From positions 1,508,501 through 1,572,500 of the forward strand of contig JALIGW010000016.1 in NCBI GenBank assembly GCA_023053685.1: a stretch of 64,000 nucleotides of DNA. Direction: 5' to 3'. The DNA is from Diadophis punctatus similis. Taxonomy: Eukaryota; Chordata; Lepidosauria; Squamata; Dipsadidae. Of the stretch, positions 46,831-58,900 are shown piece by piece. Each line of letters starts with the position of its first letter. The stretch's first letter is position 1. Both the position numbers and the translations under genes were made by a program. Under the pieces are notes generated by a model, which was given only the letters and a program-made list of their open reading frames with translations, made no database searches and was not told the origin of the DNA.

Positions 46831-49800
46831 AAAATTGTAGATACCTTAGAGCTGGTAAAGTACACACAAGTTGATTTCGCTAGTCTTGTGGAATTTCAGT
46901 ACTTTAACAAGTAAATATATTTCTATTATTTGAGTTACCACATTTGGAATGTCCCTACATTTCAAAAATAGTTGCCATAAAACCACAAGCTGAAAATTGG
47001 AGGGGCCTATCTCTTAAAAAAAAATTAGGGCGTGTCAAATTTTTCAACTTTCAATTTCCAAACATTAGGGGTGCTCAAAAGTTGTGACATGCCTTGGGAA
47101 TATTAAATATATTTTGGTTACTTTAATATAATTTAGATATGCTTGGTAAGTAACTACATAAATATAACTTTTTAACATTTTGTTTGTGTCATATAAATAC
47201 TGAATATAGTGATACCAATAATTTTAATAGCAGCGTTTTGTTGATTGTCTTTCTATCTTGCATTTTATGTAATAATATCAAGACTGTTTATCATATATAA
47301 AATTAAATACTCAAAACAGATTAATTTGAATATGAAAGACTATCAGAATACGTGAATACATTTTTGTATATATTTGAGGGAATAATTCTACAGATTTATG
47401 TAGGAAGATCATTTATTCTTACAATAAAATTATGGACAAATCTCTCTAGCTGATTTATAAATGGATAATTTATTCAAAAAAGGATATTCTATTAAAGATT
47501 TAAAGAAAGACAACACTTGAATGAACGTAACAAAAGTTTTAGTAGGACTTCATGTACACCTAACTTCTTTCAATTATGCCCAGAAGCTAGTGATTTCAAA
47601 AGCAATGACTTTATTTTTCCTCAATTAATCTTGTAGCTTTTTCATATATTCCTAAATCAAAATACAGGTGTTAGGAATGGTAGTCAAATGCAAAATACCC
47701 AATGTCACATCTACAAATCCTACTCACAATTTATGTCTTTGAATACCAATACTAGCTGGCCCCTGAAGAGTACAAGCTACTGAAGGGGGGGAAATCCCTG
47801 GTATCAAATATCTAGTCTTTGCAATAATTAAGTGACATCAATTAGTGATTGCTTAACTGAAATCTGGCATGTAGACATGCCATACTTTTCTTGGATACCA
47901 TTTTTTCACTTTTTTTGTAAATGTAACTTTGTGCAAAGAATTATTTAGGTTAAAAATTATTCCAACAATACACACTATTTTTATTTCAAAGAAGAATTAG
48001 AACGTACATACATGAATGACTGTTCCCAACCTGCACCTAGTATTATATAAATCTAATATAAATGTCATCCTGGAATTATAATGAGAATTTTGATAGAAGG
48101 CCGTAGCTAACTTGTATGAATTGAAGCAAGCACAATTACTGTGGATTATCTATAGTTCAAAAACTCATTTGAGCTACACATAGTCCGCAAAAGAAATGTA
48201 GTGTCTGTGTTTTTCAAGGATCATCTGAGAAAAGACAGAATCAGGATTTTAATGATTGGGGGGGGGATGGTGCACTTCAAAAATGCAAGATATGGATAGA
48301 TCTATATCTCTCTAAATGTATGATTATTTTTTTCCCCTTGACTACACTGTACTAGTGATCATAACATGAGGTAAAAGAGGGAAACAAAAAGCAATAGCTG
48401 GTCCCGAACTTCATTACCACATCGTAATTGGGGTAAAGAAGGTATGAATTCTTCTTAGCCAAAGTGAATGGGCAGCAAGGCCATCATGGGACTGGAGTAC
48501 CCTTTTCGTCACTTAACTTAAACAGAGTCACAATGTAGAAAGCTGAGTAACCTTTATTTCCAAAGATGAATGGCAGGCATGAAAGATTTGCTATGCTTAC
48601 TCTTTGGGGAATGGAAGGAGGTTTCTTTCTTGGGTGTATATGTAGCAAAGTCCTGAGGCAGAACAACTATAATTACACAGTATCTTAATCTGTAGAAGAA
48701 CATTGAAATTCAACCTGAACTGTTTTAGACACCAAATACATATATGTACGAAGAGGTCATCTGTAATGTAATTATGCATATTTACTGCTGATACAGTATA
48801 CATTTTTAAAGATTATAAACCAAAAAGCATTGAGGAAAAAATAACCCTTTAAAATTGCTTTTTCAGCCTTTGAACAGGGCTGTTTGAAAAAGGCATGGTA
48901 ATTAAATATTAAAAAAAAAAAGATCAGAAGTATCACCAAATGTGCTTGGAAGATAAATTTCTGGTTATTTTATTTTGGAAAAAATAATCAATAAAATGAA
49001 TTGTCTGTAGATATGTGTTTGTTTAGTTTACTGCAAAAAATAAATTTATTGTGGTGGCAGGGGTATGAATTATGAAAAGAAGAAAACACAGTTAAAATCA
49101 GACACATTCAATGAGCTTTCAAACACACTGCATCAACTGGGATAAATAATTTAATAACTCACTTCGTGTGCTGTCTCCTCAGTGTTATAGACAGTTATTA
49201 AAAAAAAAAACCATGAGTACGAATGTGTAGAATCACAACTACACAATATGCAAAATGTGTTATAAATGTAGCAAGTATGCATGTATCTTTAACTAAATTT
49301 GGCTTCTGAAATAATATAGGAATAATTTTTGACAAAATATTTTTATATCAATGTCTGGAAATTCTAACTACAACAAATCATGCAAAAGTGGACAGGTCAA
49401 AGCAACTGGAGAGAGAAAAAAAGATATAACATTTTACTATGATTATCCCTTTTATTCTTTACACAATAATACATTTATCAATTATTTTGATAATAAACTT
49501 CATGATACTAAAATTAAAACTTAAACTTATATCCAGTGGGTATATAGCGCAAAAAAAAAAGTACAGTGCTTAAAATGGTGAGAATATCAGCCCCAAACAA
49601 GCATCTCTAATGCACAATTATTTTAGGACAATGCATTTGGGAAAGCATTTATTGAGTCCAATCCACCGCCACCTACTTGAAAAACACTGTGATTCTTGGT
49701 ATTTTGATTCCATGAAATTAAAATAAAATAAAATAAAGTTAATAAAATTTGACTAGTCGGTTAAAGTGACTTTAAAATAATAAATGGCTGAGTTCATCTT

Positions 49801-50450
49801 GAGTTTGGCAACTCTGCTAGTTTTACATATCTAATAATTCATTTGTGTGTCTTTCTAAATGTTTTAAATTTAATATGTTCATTGCTATTTTATATAAATG
49901 GAAATAAACTAGTGTATTTTATAACTTATTTGTATTTTATTAGCCGCCTGACTCAAATAGCACACTTAAATATACAAAAATCAGTAGTGGCAAATGCTGA
50001 AATAATAACAATTAACCCTAAGAGAAGATAAACCTGATCTACAGACCTTGGCTTAGTGATCTCAAGAGGATTTGGTAACAGCAGTGGGATATGCATATTT
50101 AGCTAGAAGTAAGGCCCACTGAGAATGCTCTTCAGCATATAAAGACTACAATTTAAGCTATCAAGCTCTTAGCAATGCAGTTTGATTGCTGAGGCCTATA
50201 AATTATGGCTTGCATTTTATATTTTAAGCACCAGTAATGTATTTACAGAATATATTCTGCAAGAAATATTTACCTCCAGGAAGTATAACAAGACATTCTT
50301 AAGCCCATTCCGACAATCATTACAGTCCAAGCAAAATATCTCCGATTTTAAGTGGGGCTTATTAGACTCCTGGGTTAAGGTCTGCGTCTTGCTACAATGT
50401 CAATGTAACTCAATGCTTCACACTGTGTGCCTTTTCTCAGCAGGCAACCA
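46831..50450. other. Intronic DNA, nothing recognised
   Basis: Very AT-rich, repeat-poor, with short chance open frames. G run at 48259-48267. Confidence 0.5.
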
Positions 50451-50545
50451 AGGAAGGAGGGAAGGAAGGAGGGAAGGAAGGAAGGAAGGAAGGAAGGAAG
50501 GAAGGAAGGAAGGAAGGAAGGAAGGAAGGAAGGAAGGAAGGAAGA
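50451..50545. repeat. (GGAA)n microsatellite, about 95 bp
   Basis: Nearly pure tetranucleotide GGAA/GAAG array with two early GAGG interruptions. It lies about 2.4 kb upstream of the predicted MAB21L1 start site and right at the boundary of the CpG-rich domain. Each unit contains the ETS core GGAA. Confidence 0.97.
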
Positions 50546-50599
50546 GGATTCCTGATGTCCTAAGATTTCAGTTGTTAGAGCTTTGCTGCATCTCCTCTG

Positions 50600-52848
50600 A
50601 AAAGAGAATCTAAATGGCCGGCTGGTGTCACGTACCATTTTATGTTTTCAGCAAAAAGCTGGCGATTGGAGAAGGCAATCGGAAAGCCCTGATACGTCAG
50701 AAAGCGGAGGCAACTGCAGAAGCGCGCTCTAGAGACCTCCCTCGGGTTCCGCAGGCCCGGGCCCTTCGCTCTGCACAACGCTCCAGCGCGAATCACCTTT
50801 CACGGTGGGTCCCCAGAAGAGAGGGCTATGTCCATCGGCCAGCTCAATCCAGCCCGGCCGGTCCTCGGTCCGGCAGGCAAAAGCATCTTCCTGGGCAAAG
50901 GAAATGGGAGGCCTGTCGCGCTAGAGCCAAGTGGCCAACGAAGAGCTCGCCGTTCTTGGGTGAGCAACGTCTCCCAGAGCCCCCCTTCACCTGCCGCCTG
51001 GGCCTCTCCGGGGCAGTCCAGAAAGTCAGTGGGCCAGAAGCCATAACTTTCGGGGGGGGGGGCTGAAGTAGTGGTGGGCATGAAACGTCTGCCTGTGCAG
51101 CCCTCGGGTCCCGATGGGAAGCCGCTCCCAGAAGGTCCAGCTTGGTTTGGAAGCGCCTTGCTGCTATTTCCTACCCGGCCGCCCGTTACCAGCGGGGAAG
51201 GGCGCTCAGAGATCAGAAGCGCCGATTCGGGGGGGGGGGGAAACGTGGCTCTCTCAGCTCCCGTCGGGCGATCAGCGGACCCGCCGAGGCTCAGCTGGAG
51301 GCGTTTTCAGGCCGGCGCGCTCTTCGCGGCGGTTAAAGAAGGGTTCGCATTCTTCACCGCCGTCCGATGAAACGGCTGCCCAACGCGGACTCGCCTCGGA
51401 CCGTTCGGGTGGCTGGAGCGATTCCACGATCAGAGCATCGGAGTTCGAAGTCGAGGCGCTTTGGAAAGGGGGGGGGGAGAGAATAGGGCTCGAGCAGAGG
51501 GCTTAAGCGGTGCGTCTGAGGGCTGAATCCTACCAAGCTACACCAGGGGGGTCGTGAATAAAATTTTAGGGAGGGAAATAAGCCCCTGAAAGAGTCTCAG
51601 CAGCACAGGAAGCCCGTATGTTTTCCACCAGCATCCAGGAGAATGAAACGAGACCTGGAGGCCGTTTGCCTGGGGAACCCCGACTTTACAAGGTGGTAGA
51701 AGGTCCCGCTGATTTCGAGGGCTTAAATCTCGCTGAATGCACGCCTCCCGCTTTCCGGCTGGCGCTTAAAAGGAATGTTAACCTTAAAGCGGCCCTCGGG
51801 GGTTTCCGAAAAGCCCCTCCAAGTACCGGACGCTCCCGCAGGTCACCTCCCCTCCTCGGGAACCGGTTTTCTGGGGCCAGCGCCCCATAACGAACTGCTG
51901 TGCTGGGAGGCGTCCTACAAATATGCCCCCACTTCAGCTCCTCCTGGGATGCTCCTTGCGGAGAGAAATGCTGTCCCGGCCCAATGCCAGTATGAGCTCG
52001 GCTAACCTGGCCCACCCCCTCTGCCACACGTGTCCTTTTAGTTCATCCCGAATTCACACGAGGGTAGACTGGCCACTTCGGATCATGAAAAGACATTTAT
52101 TTTTGTAAGTACGTCCAGAACACTCAGCGTTCTCTTGCAGGTACCTCTGTTACACAATCGCAAAGACGACAACGTTGCACCTAAAGCACTAACAAACACA
52201 AATCGTGCTGACCACCAGATGCGTGGCTTCAGAAAGTCAGTCCGGAAAATTGACAAACCCGGCCGTCCACGGGATATATACCTCGTTGGTCTTCTAGCAA
52301 CCTAAGACGACAACATTTGCATCCGATCGATTAAGACCCGTCAAATCGCTCTTCGTGCTATTTAACTGGGCTCGGAAGAGCAGGGGAGGCTCCTCTTGGC
52401 ATTTGAGGTCAAGGTTAGGCAACTTCTTAACACTAGACTGGCCAGCTGACCAGTGGAAAACTGTCCTGGCGGTTTCCAACGGCTATGAGGCAGCGCCAGT
52501 TGAGCCCTGTGCAGAAAAGCAGAGGGTCCCTACTCGCCGCTCTCTTTCTCCAGCAGCGAACCTCTTCTCCAGTTTGCTGGTGAATGACGGTGGGCTTGTG
52601 ACACCTGCAGTCCCGTTTGCGCCAGAAAGCGGCTCTGACTGCGCCTGTCGAGTTCCTCGAAGTCTTTTTCCTGGCGGCGCCGCCTTTAAGCGCCCTCTCG
52701 ATCGTTCCCCATGGATAGGCGGCCTGGTTGGTGGTTCTGTGCCATCAGCCCCCTACCTTTACTTTGTGCGTTTCTCTCTTTACCGCCAAGAGAGGGATTA
52801 ATTAACCGGGCTGGAGCTGAAAGAGGCTGCCGTGACGAGCCCAGTGGC
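50600..52848. promoter_or_regulatory. CpG-rich region upstream of MAB21L1
   Basis: Base composition switches abruptly from AT-rich intron to GC-rich, CpG-dense DNA at about 50.6 kb and stays so through the MAB21L1 CDS. It holds long G runs (51052-51062, 51229-51240, 51468-51477). Several overlapping open frames of 60-150 codons occur on both strands, but they overlap each other, carry no recognisable domain, and are expected from CpG-rich DNA. Best read as the CpG island and proximal regulatory region of MAB21L1. Confidence 0.65.
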
Positions 52849-52910
52849 GATTGGCCGCCCGCCTGCCTGGCCCTGCCTTTATAATTTCCACACGAGTGCA
52901 TCTGGGCTCT
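52849..52910 (+). promoter_or_regulatory. MAB21L1: Probable MAB21L1 core promoter (CCAAT and TATA-like boxes)
   Basis: An inverted CCAAT box (GATTGGC, 52849-52855) lies about 22 bp before a TATA-like TTTATAAT (52878-52885). Transcription would be expected to start near 52905-52915, giving a 5' UTR of about 530 nt. The spacing is compact and the sequence sits at the downstream edge of the CpG-rich region. This is an inference from motifs only; the start site is not visible from sequence. Confidence 0.45.
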
Positions 52911-53440
52911 TATACAAACCAACAGCCAGCTTCTTCTGATACATACACACACCGAGAGAGAGAAGCACCGGCACTTCCTTTGCAATCTAGCCATCTTACA
53001 CACATGGTTGCTACTCCGAGAGAAGCTCACATAAATATATGTAGCCAGAGGTGTAATTCAGACTATTGGAAGGCTTGCTAAATCTGTTCAAACTTTTTTA
53101 AACTTTTTTTTTCTAACAGCAGATTTCTATGCGTTTTGCTGTTCACTCAAAGATCCTCTAACGGCACCCATCTGAGCACATCGAAGCAAAGGGTGGGTGT
53201 CTGATAAGGATCGGAGATCTGTCCATCTAGCAGCAGCAAGAAAAAGCATCTGAGCTGGAAAGGAGCAGAAACGCCTCCGCCGCCTCCGCCTCCTAGCGCC
53301 TTTTTCACAACCTCTTGGTTACGTTTCCCAGCGTAAGACAGTCTGATTCTCCTCTGAAGTTGGCTCCAGCCTTAGCAGCCGCATTGGATCCCACAGCGTA
53401 CTGCGAGACTCCGGTCTACAATCCGGATCTCTGCCCCAAC
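52911..53440 (+). other. MAB21L1: Presumed MAB21L1 5' UTR
   Basis: GC-moderate leader between the predicted start site and the ATG. It holds a short CAG run (three units near 53230) followed by AAG/AAA-rich sequence, and a CCGCCTCCGCCTCC stretch around 53277-53292. Human MAB21L1 is known for a polymorphic CAG repeat in its 5' UTR, and the short run here is at a comparable place. The boundary on the left is estimated. Confidence 0.5.
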
Positions 53441-54520
53441 ATGATCGCAGCCCAGGCCAAGCTGGTTTACCACCTCAATAAGTACTACAACGAGAAATGC
53501 CAAGCCAGGAAAGCGGCCATCGCCAAAACTATCCGAGAAGTCTGCAAAGTGGTCTCGGACGTGCTGAAGGAAGTGGAAGTGCAGGAGCCCCGCTTCATCA
53601 GCTCCTTGAACGAAATGGACAACCGCTACGAGGGGCTGGAGGTCATTTCGCCCACCGAGTTCGAAGTGGTCCTTTACCTGAACCAAATGGGCGTTTTCAA
53701 TTTCGTGGACGACGGCTCGCTGCCCGGTTGCGCGGTGCTCAAATTGAGCGACGGGCGCAAGAGGAGCATGTCCCTTTGGGTGGAGTTCATCACGGCTTCG
53801 GGTTACCTCTCAGCCCGCAAAATCCGCTCCCGGTTTCAGACGCTGGTGGCCCAAGCCGTGGACAAATGCAGCTACCGAGACGTCGTGAAAATGGTGGCGG
53901 ACACCAGCGAGGTGAAGCTGCGGATCCGGGATAGGTACGTGGTGCAGATCACGCCGGCGTTTAAATGCACCGGGATCTGGCCCAGAAGCGCTGCCCACTG
54001 GCCCCTGCCTCACATCCCCTGGCCGGGTCCGAACCGCGTGGCCGAGGTCAAAGCCGAAGGCTTCAACCTCCTATCCAAGGAATGCCACTCGCTGGCGGGC
54101 AAGCAGAGCTCGGCCGAGAGCGATGCCTGGGTCTTGCAGTTCGCCGAGGCCGAGAACAGACTTCAAATGGGCGGTTGCCGAAAGAAATGCCTCTCGATCC
54201 TCAAAACGTTGCGGGATCGCCACCTGGAGCTACCCGGGCAGCCCCTGAACAACTACCACATGAAGACCCTGGTTTCCTACGAGTGCGAAAAGCACCCGCG
54301 GGAATCGGACTGGGACGAATCTTGCCTGGGCGACCGCCTCAACGGGATTTTACTGCAGCTCATCTCCTGCCTTCAGTGCAGGCGGTGCCCGCATTATTTC
54401 TTGCCTAACTTAGACCTCTTCCAAGGCAAACCTCACTCCGCCCTGGAAAACGCAGCCAAACAAACGTGGCGGTTGGCGAGGGAAATACTCACCAACCCCA
54501 AAAGTTTGGAAAAACTTTAG
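53441..54520 (+). CDS. MAB21L1: MAB21L1, mab-21-like protein 1 (intronless, nested in NBEA)
   Basis: Intact 359-aa single-exon gene of the cGAS-like nucleotidyltransferase-fold Mab-21 family, needed for eye (lens, cornea), cerebellar and craniofacial development. The ATG at 53441 starts MIAAQAKLVYHLNKYY. The frame stays open upstream as far as a TAG at 53294, but there is no ATG between them, so this start is secure; context is AAC-ATG-A. The NTase-like core includes residues 64-82, with E73 and E75 at the positions of metal-binding acidic residues in cGAS. No enzymatic activity is established for MAB21L1 as far as I know. R51 and R247, the equivalents of disease-linked positions in the paralog MAB21L2, are present, as is Q233. 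Paralog-diagnostic residues (H11, N17, N57, M59, N61, H186, H216, Q242) match MAB21L1, not MAB21L2. The C-terminus ends NPKSLEKL then TAG. It runs antisense to NBEA and ends 2.2 kb from the NBEA exon at 56748. Confidence 0.98.
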   Translation: MIAAQAKLVYHLNKYYNEKCQARKAAIAKTIREVCKVVSDVLKEVEVQEPRFISSLNEMDNRYEGLEVISPTEFEVVLYLNQMGVFNFVDDGSLPGCAVLKLSDGRKRSMSLWVEFITASGYLSARKIRSRFQTLVAQAVDKCSYRDVVKMVADTSEVKLRIRDRYVVQITPAFKCTGIWPRSAAHWPLPHIPWPGPNRVAEVKAEGFNLLSKECHSLAGKQSSAESDAWVLQFAEAENRLQMGGCRKKCLSILKTLRDRHLELPGQPLNNYHMKTLVSYECEKHPRESDWDESCLGDRLNGILLQLISCLQCRRCPHYFLPNLDLFQGKPHSALENAAKQTWRLAREILTNPKSLEKL

Positions 54521-55400
54521 GAGGCCGAGGAGACTGCAGCCGTCAACTATTTCAGCCGCCTCCTTCTCTTTTCGAGGATTCTGTGGGGAAAACTCAGGTG
54601 CTGCCAGCCGACCCACGCGAAACGCCAGCCTGCAACAGAAGGAAGAGGCCGTCCCCGCAGGCGAAGCGCACCGTAAGGATTACGGCTTGTCACCCACCCG
54701 GCGTCCACCTCCCGTTCGGGAAAACAAAACAAAAGAGTGTTATTATCACCTGGGGAGAGGCAATAGCGGCTACACTTCAGCCTGCCTGCGAGCATTGCTG
54801 AACAGAAACCAGACCGGGGGATTATATTAACCAGGCCAGTATTTCTCTTTTTTTTCCTTTTTTTTCTCCTCTTTTTTTGCGCGAGGCCACCCGAACAAAG
54901 AAAAGCAAACCAGCCTACCGCGGTTGTCTCCCTTCCCCTCCCACCCCTGTACATTTTAAAACATTGTATGGAATATTGTGATCTCGCATTGTCTTTGAAA
55001 TTGTGGGTGTTAAGTGTTTTGTGAATTGGTGAAAAAGTTTAAATTGCCATTGTTGGATACTTCAAGACATGTTCTGCTCAAGAAGATACACCCTGTCAAA
55101 AGGTACATTTTATCATGGTAATGTTTCTTGTCTTTTGAAGTGTCTAAACTTAAAAAGTTTACATTTTGGTTTCAAATATATTGCTTGTTCTCTTTGTAAC
55201 ATTCCATAAATATACTTGAAATGTTATTTAAATATATTCAGAAGAAATTTTGACCTTGTCTATATAATTGTGAATATTGGAATTATATATTGGAAAAATG
55301 CACTTGAGATACACTGGATAATTACTTTTTGTGATTTAAATTTCTGTTGTTGATTTTATTTAATTACAAATTAATAAATACAAGTAAAAGAAATATGGCA
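54521..55400 (+). other. MAB21L1: Presumed MAB21L1 3' UTR
   Basis: Begins right after the TAG. The first 440 bp are GC-rich with T-rich tracts (54840-54880), then the sequence becomes AT-rich and repeat-free with many TGTAxx and TTTAAA words, typical of a regulated 3' UTR. No canonical AATAAA occurs before 55373, so the UTR is probably about 870-890 nt. Confidence 0.55.
55373..55378 (+). promoter_or_regulatory. MAB21L1: Candidate MAB21L1 poly(A) signal AATAAA
   Basis: First canonical hexamer downstream of the stop codon, 853 bp after it. A second AATAAA lies at 55598-55603 and could serve as an alternative. Choice between them cannot be made from sequence alone. Confidence 0.45.
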
Positions 55401-56741
55401 AAGCTTTCAGTGCTGGATTCAATATGGGATCATACTACATTTCCCAAGGCACGTACATTAAATCTCCGGTGGCATTTTACTTATGGGTTTTTTAAAAAAG
55501 GGATAACAGCCCCAAAACGGGTCTCAGACCCCATCAACATCTGCCAGACAGGACGGTATGGTAATTAACCGAGTAACATTTTTACAACCTCTTAGGAAAT
55601 AAATCTGCTCATCAAGGATTTACTAGACTGCATTAACTTGGCTGCCTGTTTTTCTCAGAATCTGTACCTCTGGAGGCCTAGTTGGCCACAAAATTAACAC
55701 TTCAAGAAAAGGGAGGGAAACCTGTGAAATTTATATAGAGGGCAAAGATCGATCTAACAGCCCCAAGGTTATGGTTCATTCTTCCTTGAACTTAAAGCCC
55801 ACTAGGCTGCTCATCAGCCAGTTGCAACCGGGAAAGACAAGCGCCGGCTTCTCCGGACGCCCTTAGGGACGAGGGCGCATTCACCAGGGCTTCAGCGCTA
55901 TCCTTGTAAGGCAGACAAGCCGGGGGACGAGTCTTTCTTCCTGAGGAAGATCATGCTTAAGTCCAAGGGCCAAAATCAGAGGGAGCAAACAGCTGGGAAG
56001 TGAACCCCAGCTAATCCTGACTCCGCTTTCAAGAACCAAAGGTGAACAAGAAATCCCCACTGAAATGCAGCCTACTTTGCTATACTATCACAGTCTGGCA
56101 CCTTTTCTTTTCTAAACCGGCGTTAATGAAGGTTTAAGATAGCATTTTACGGACGTGACTTCCAGACACGCAATTACCCCTTCCCACACTGTTCATGCCG
56201 TGTAAGGGCGGGGGGGGGGCTGGGAGGAGGGACGAACACGGCTGCTGCTTTACGGCATCACTGCTGCTGGTCGGCGTTAAGGCAGAAACTCTCTGCTTCC
56301 GCTCTCGGAAAACCGAGCGGGATCCTGGCTCCTCTTTCAAACCAAGCCCCGTTCAACAACCCCTCCTCTCCCTCTGGGGCGCACCCCCCCACCCCGCCTC
56401 CGAAAACCAGGTTCCTCGAAACGGGGGCGGTTTATTTTCTCTTCGTTCTAAGGAAGCGCCCGGTCTGCAATTGGATGTACCAAACAGTTGGCTTAACAGA
56501 GAAAACTGCCCCCATTCGCTCAAAGACCCCAGGCTGGCAGGACTGGTGCGGGGGGGGGGAGAGACTGATAAAAGGAAAGGTCGAAATAATCGTGGATTTT
56601 ATATCCGTTATAGCTGTAACGGATCCAGGAGGGAGGTAGGGGAAAGAGAAGGAGCAGTGGGCGGTTGCCCCCAGCCCGTTCAGCCTTCTTCAAGTTGAGA
56701 GTTGCAGCAAACCACCCGCCGCTCTCCCTTCCCGGCGCTTT
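55401..56741. other. DNA between the MAB21L1 3' end and the NBEA exon
   Basis: AT-rich to about 55.8 kb, then GC-rich up to the exon. G runs at 56210-56219 and 56550-56559. The open frame 56195-56698 reads through intronic GC-rich DNA and carries no domain. Confidence 0.6.
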
Positions 56742-56747
56742 ACTCAC

Positions 56748-56884
56748 TTTTGGGTCGATTTTCTTGAAGGCCGGATCATCCTCGTCCACCTCGAAGTAGA
56801 TTTCGGTGGTGGTAATGGAGAGCGTGCCCTTGGCCACTATCACGGGGGCTATCAGCTGCGCCGGTGTGCTGAGGACCACGGGCC
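56748..56884 (-). CDS. NBEA: NBEA coding exon (start of PH-like domain)
   Basis: This is a 137-bp minus-strand exon: 2 nt finishing a codon, then 45 codons beginning PVVLSTPAQLIAPVIVAKGT and ending AFKKIDPK. The acceptor is TGTCTTGCAG/GG and the donor is AAA/GTGAGT, a strong consensus site. It encodes the first strands of the PH-like domain, including the acidic stretch EVDEDD. The family assignment rests on the motif series LSTPAQL, VAKGTLSITTTEIYFEVDEDD and KKID, which is close to NBEA and clearly different from LRBA, where the equivalent reads more like TLSVTSSELYFEVDEED. The exon lies in GC-rich DNA about 2.2 kb beyond the MAB21L1 stop codon and on the opposite strand. Upstream NBEA exons are not recognisable between 56885 and 64000. 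Confidence 0.95.
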
Positions 56885-58900
56885 CTGCAAGACAAGAGCG
56901 GCGGCGACGTCAGGATGCGGCCAATTCGGAGGCAAGATTTTTGCGCCCTGCTCCGTTTTCCTTTGCCGAAAATGAAAGCGCAGCTTTTGTACTCGGGGGG
57001 GGGGGGCAAGGCGCCAGCAGGCTGGTTGCTGCGGGTTTCCTAAAGCGGGACCCTCCTGCCCCTGCACCAAAGGGTGCTCCGACACAGGGACGGCGGGAGA
57101 AGAAACAAGATTGCCTGGGTCTTCTAATCCCAACTCAATGCGAGACCTCGGACTCTCCAAGACTGAGGGATCTGGTTGGGAAGTGTTCTTTCATGGGAAA
57201 ATAAATAATAACTTAAAATATTTCATGAATCGTGGATATTTAGGTATCTTATCAAAACGAGTTAGTAGTCCAATTGAAGATGACTACAGTAAAACCAGGG
57301 TTGTCTGTAATTGTGCTTCTTTCCCTCAAAGTATCTTTTAGTTCCGAAATCAGTTCATTACAGTGATCCTATCAGCAAGGATATATTTTAATTTTTTTAT
57401 TATTATCTCTCACTTTAGTCAAGGCTCATTTTCAACACTATACCATCTGCAAGGCTTCTGATGCTGTTTTGTTTGTGTGGGTGTGCTCACATATTTGTAA
57501 AAAAAGTAGCTATTACAGTACATTGGGGGGGGATCACAAATCGATTTTTCTCCCAAGATGCTAGAAATATTCTCGTAGCCGCCACCATTTAATTTCTAAA
57601 CAGGCTGTCTTAGGCTTCAACCTTTCCTGGGACTAAGCTCAACAGGACTTACTTCTGAGTAAAAAAGGAAAGCGTGGCATTAAAATCTGGTTTCTGCCGG
57701 GAATATTTTTAAAACCGAAGCCCACCGAAAAATAACTGAGCAATTTTAACAAAATTAATTTGATTTCCTGAACATAAAAGATGCTTTTGACAGAAATATG
57801 TGCCGATTTCATTAAGTCTTGTTTCCAAATAAATGTGAGCAAAACGCAATCAAGTTTATCTTAGCAAGGGAATCCTGAAACTAAGTAGTGGATATTTCTA
57901 ACAATTGTTAAGAATAGGAAAATGCTTTACAGAATTAGTCTCAGATAAGATAGCAATGATTATTGCTACCAATAAGATGTAAATACAGCACAACAAGAGG
58001 GAACCAAAGCCCACGGATTTCGTTGTGTAATTGTATTATATGATATATTCCATCTATGAATAACGTATTTTAAAAAAAACTGAGATAAGGATCAGGATCG
58101 AAATTAAGGCGCAATCCTAAAATGAAATGGACAAATAAATCCAGATATCCATTCAAGAAATCCGAAATATAATACCTTCTAGAAGCTAGAATAACTAAGT
58201 ATCGCCCAATGAAAGCACCTCTTCCAGCCGAATCGAGTTTACTTAGTCTGGGGAGCAGGGGAAAAAAAAACAAATTTCTAATGTGTTCCTTTCAAATGTG
58301 GGTCTTTCTCTGCCAGAGGCCGGGTTAAGTTGCCAGCCACCCCATCGCCTTATTTTTCTGGCTAAAGTTGGTGATGGCCTGGGCTCAGAGCCGCAATGGA
58401 GCGCTCCCTCTCCGCGTACCAACGGATTTCTGGAGGCCCACTTCTCACCACCCACTTAACTCGCATGCACCCTCCAGCTGCTTGGCGCGAGTGGCTCAGC
58501 CCTGATTTCCGTGCTAACTTCCCTCCTAGCGGCAGGCATCGCCTCTCCCCCCCCCCCCGGGCCGCGTCCCTTTGCAGAGTCCAAAGCAACGCTCCGTTTG
58601 TCGCCTATGACAGCTTTAAGGCAAGCCCACCAGGGGCTGGATAATATTGATACAAACTCTATTTTCTTTCATTTTCTTGTTTTTCTCTCTCCTAATAGGC
58701 CACCCTGGCCTCTTGACCCCCAGTCAGCTGATCCGGATCACATGCGCCGGGCTCGGCTGGCTTTCCTCTCCCCCCCCCCCCGCGTCGGCTCTCGGCTCTC
58801 CCTCCCCGCCGCTCGGCTGAGCGCTGTCCTGGCGCGCCGCTGGGCAGGCTGCCGGAACGGCCGGGCTCCTGCTAGGGGCAGGGGATCGATCCGAAACGGC
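56885..58900 (-). other. NBEA: NBEA intron, GC-rich proximal part
   Basis: Intron upstream of the exon at 56748-56884 in NBEA sense. GC-rich to about 57.2 kb, AT-rich to 58.2 kb, then GC-rich again with homopolymer runs (G 56995-57006, C 58547-58558, C 58770-58781). No upstream NBEA exon or repeat was recognised. Confidence 0.6.

Noticed and set aside
50614..52801. Several overlapping open frames of 90-150 codons upstream of MAB21L1
   Set aside because: They overlap on both strands, have arginine/proline-rich CpG-type composition and no recognisable domain. CpG-rich DNA lacks stop codons by chance.
53315..53440. 42-residue N-terminal extension of MAB21L1
   Set aside because: The open frame continues upstream but contains no ATG before the stop at 53294. 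All known MAB21L1 proteins start at MIAAQAK.
53372..54408. Open frames antisense or out of frame to MAB21L1
   Set aside because: Shadows of the strongly GC-biased MAB21L1 coding sequence.
56134..56698. 167-codon plus-strand frame near the NBEA exon
   Set aside because: GC-rich intronic DNA without a domain; ends just short of the exon and overlaps its donor-side intron.
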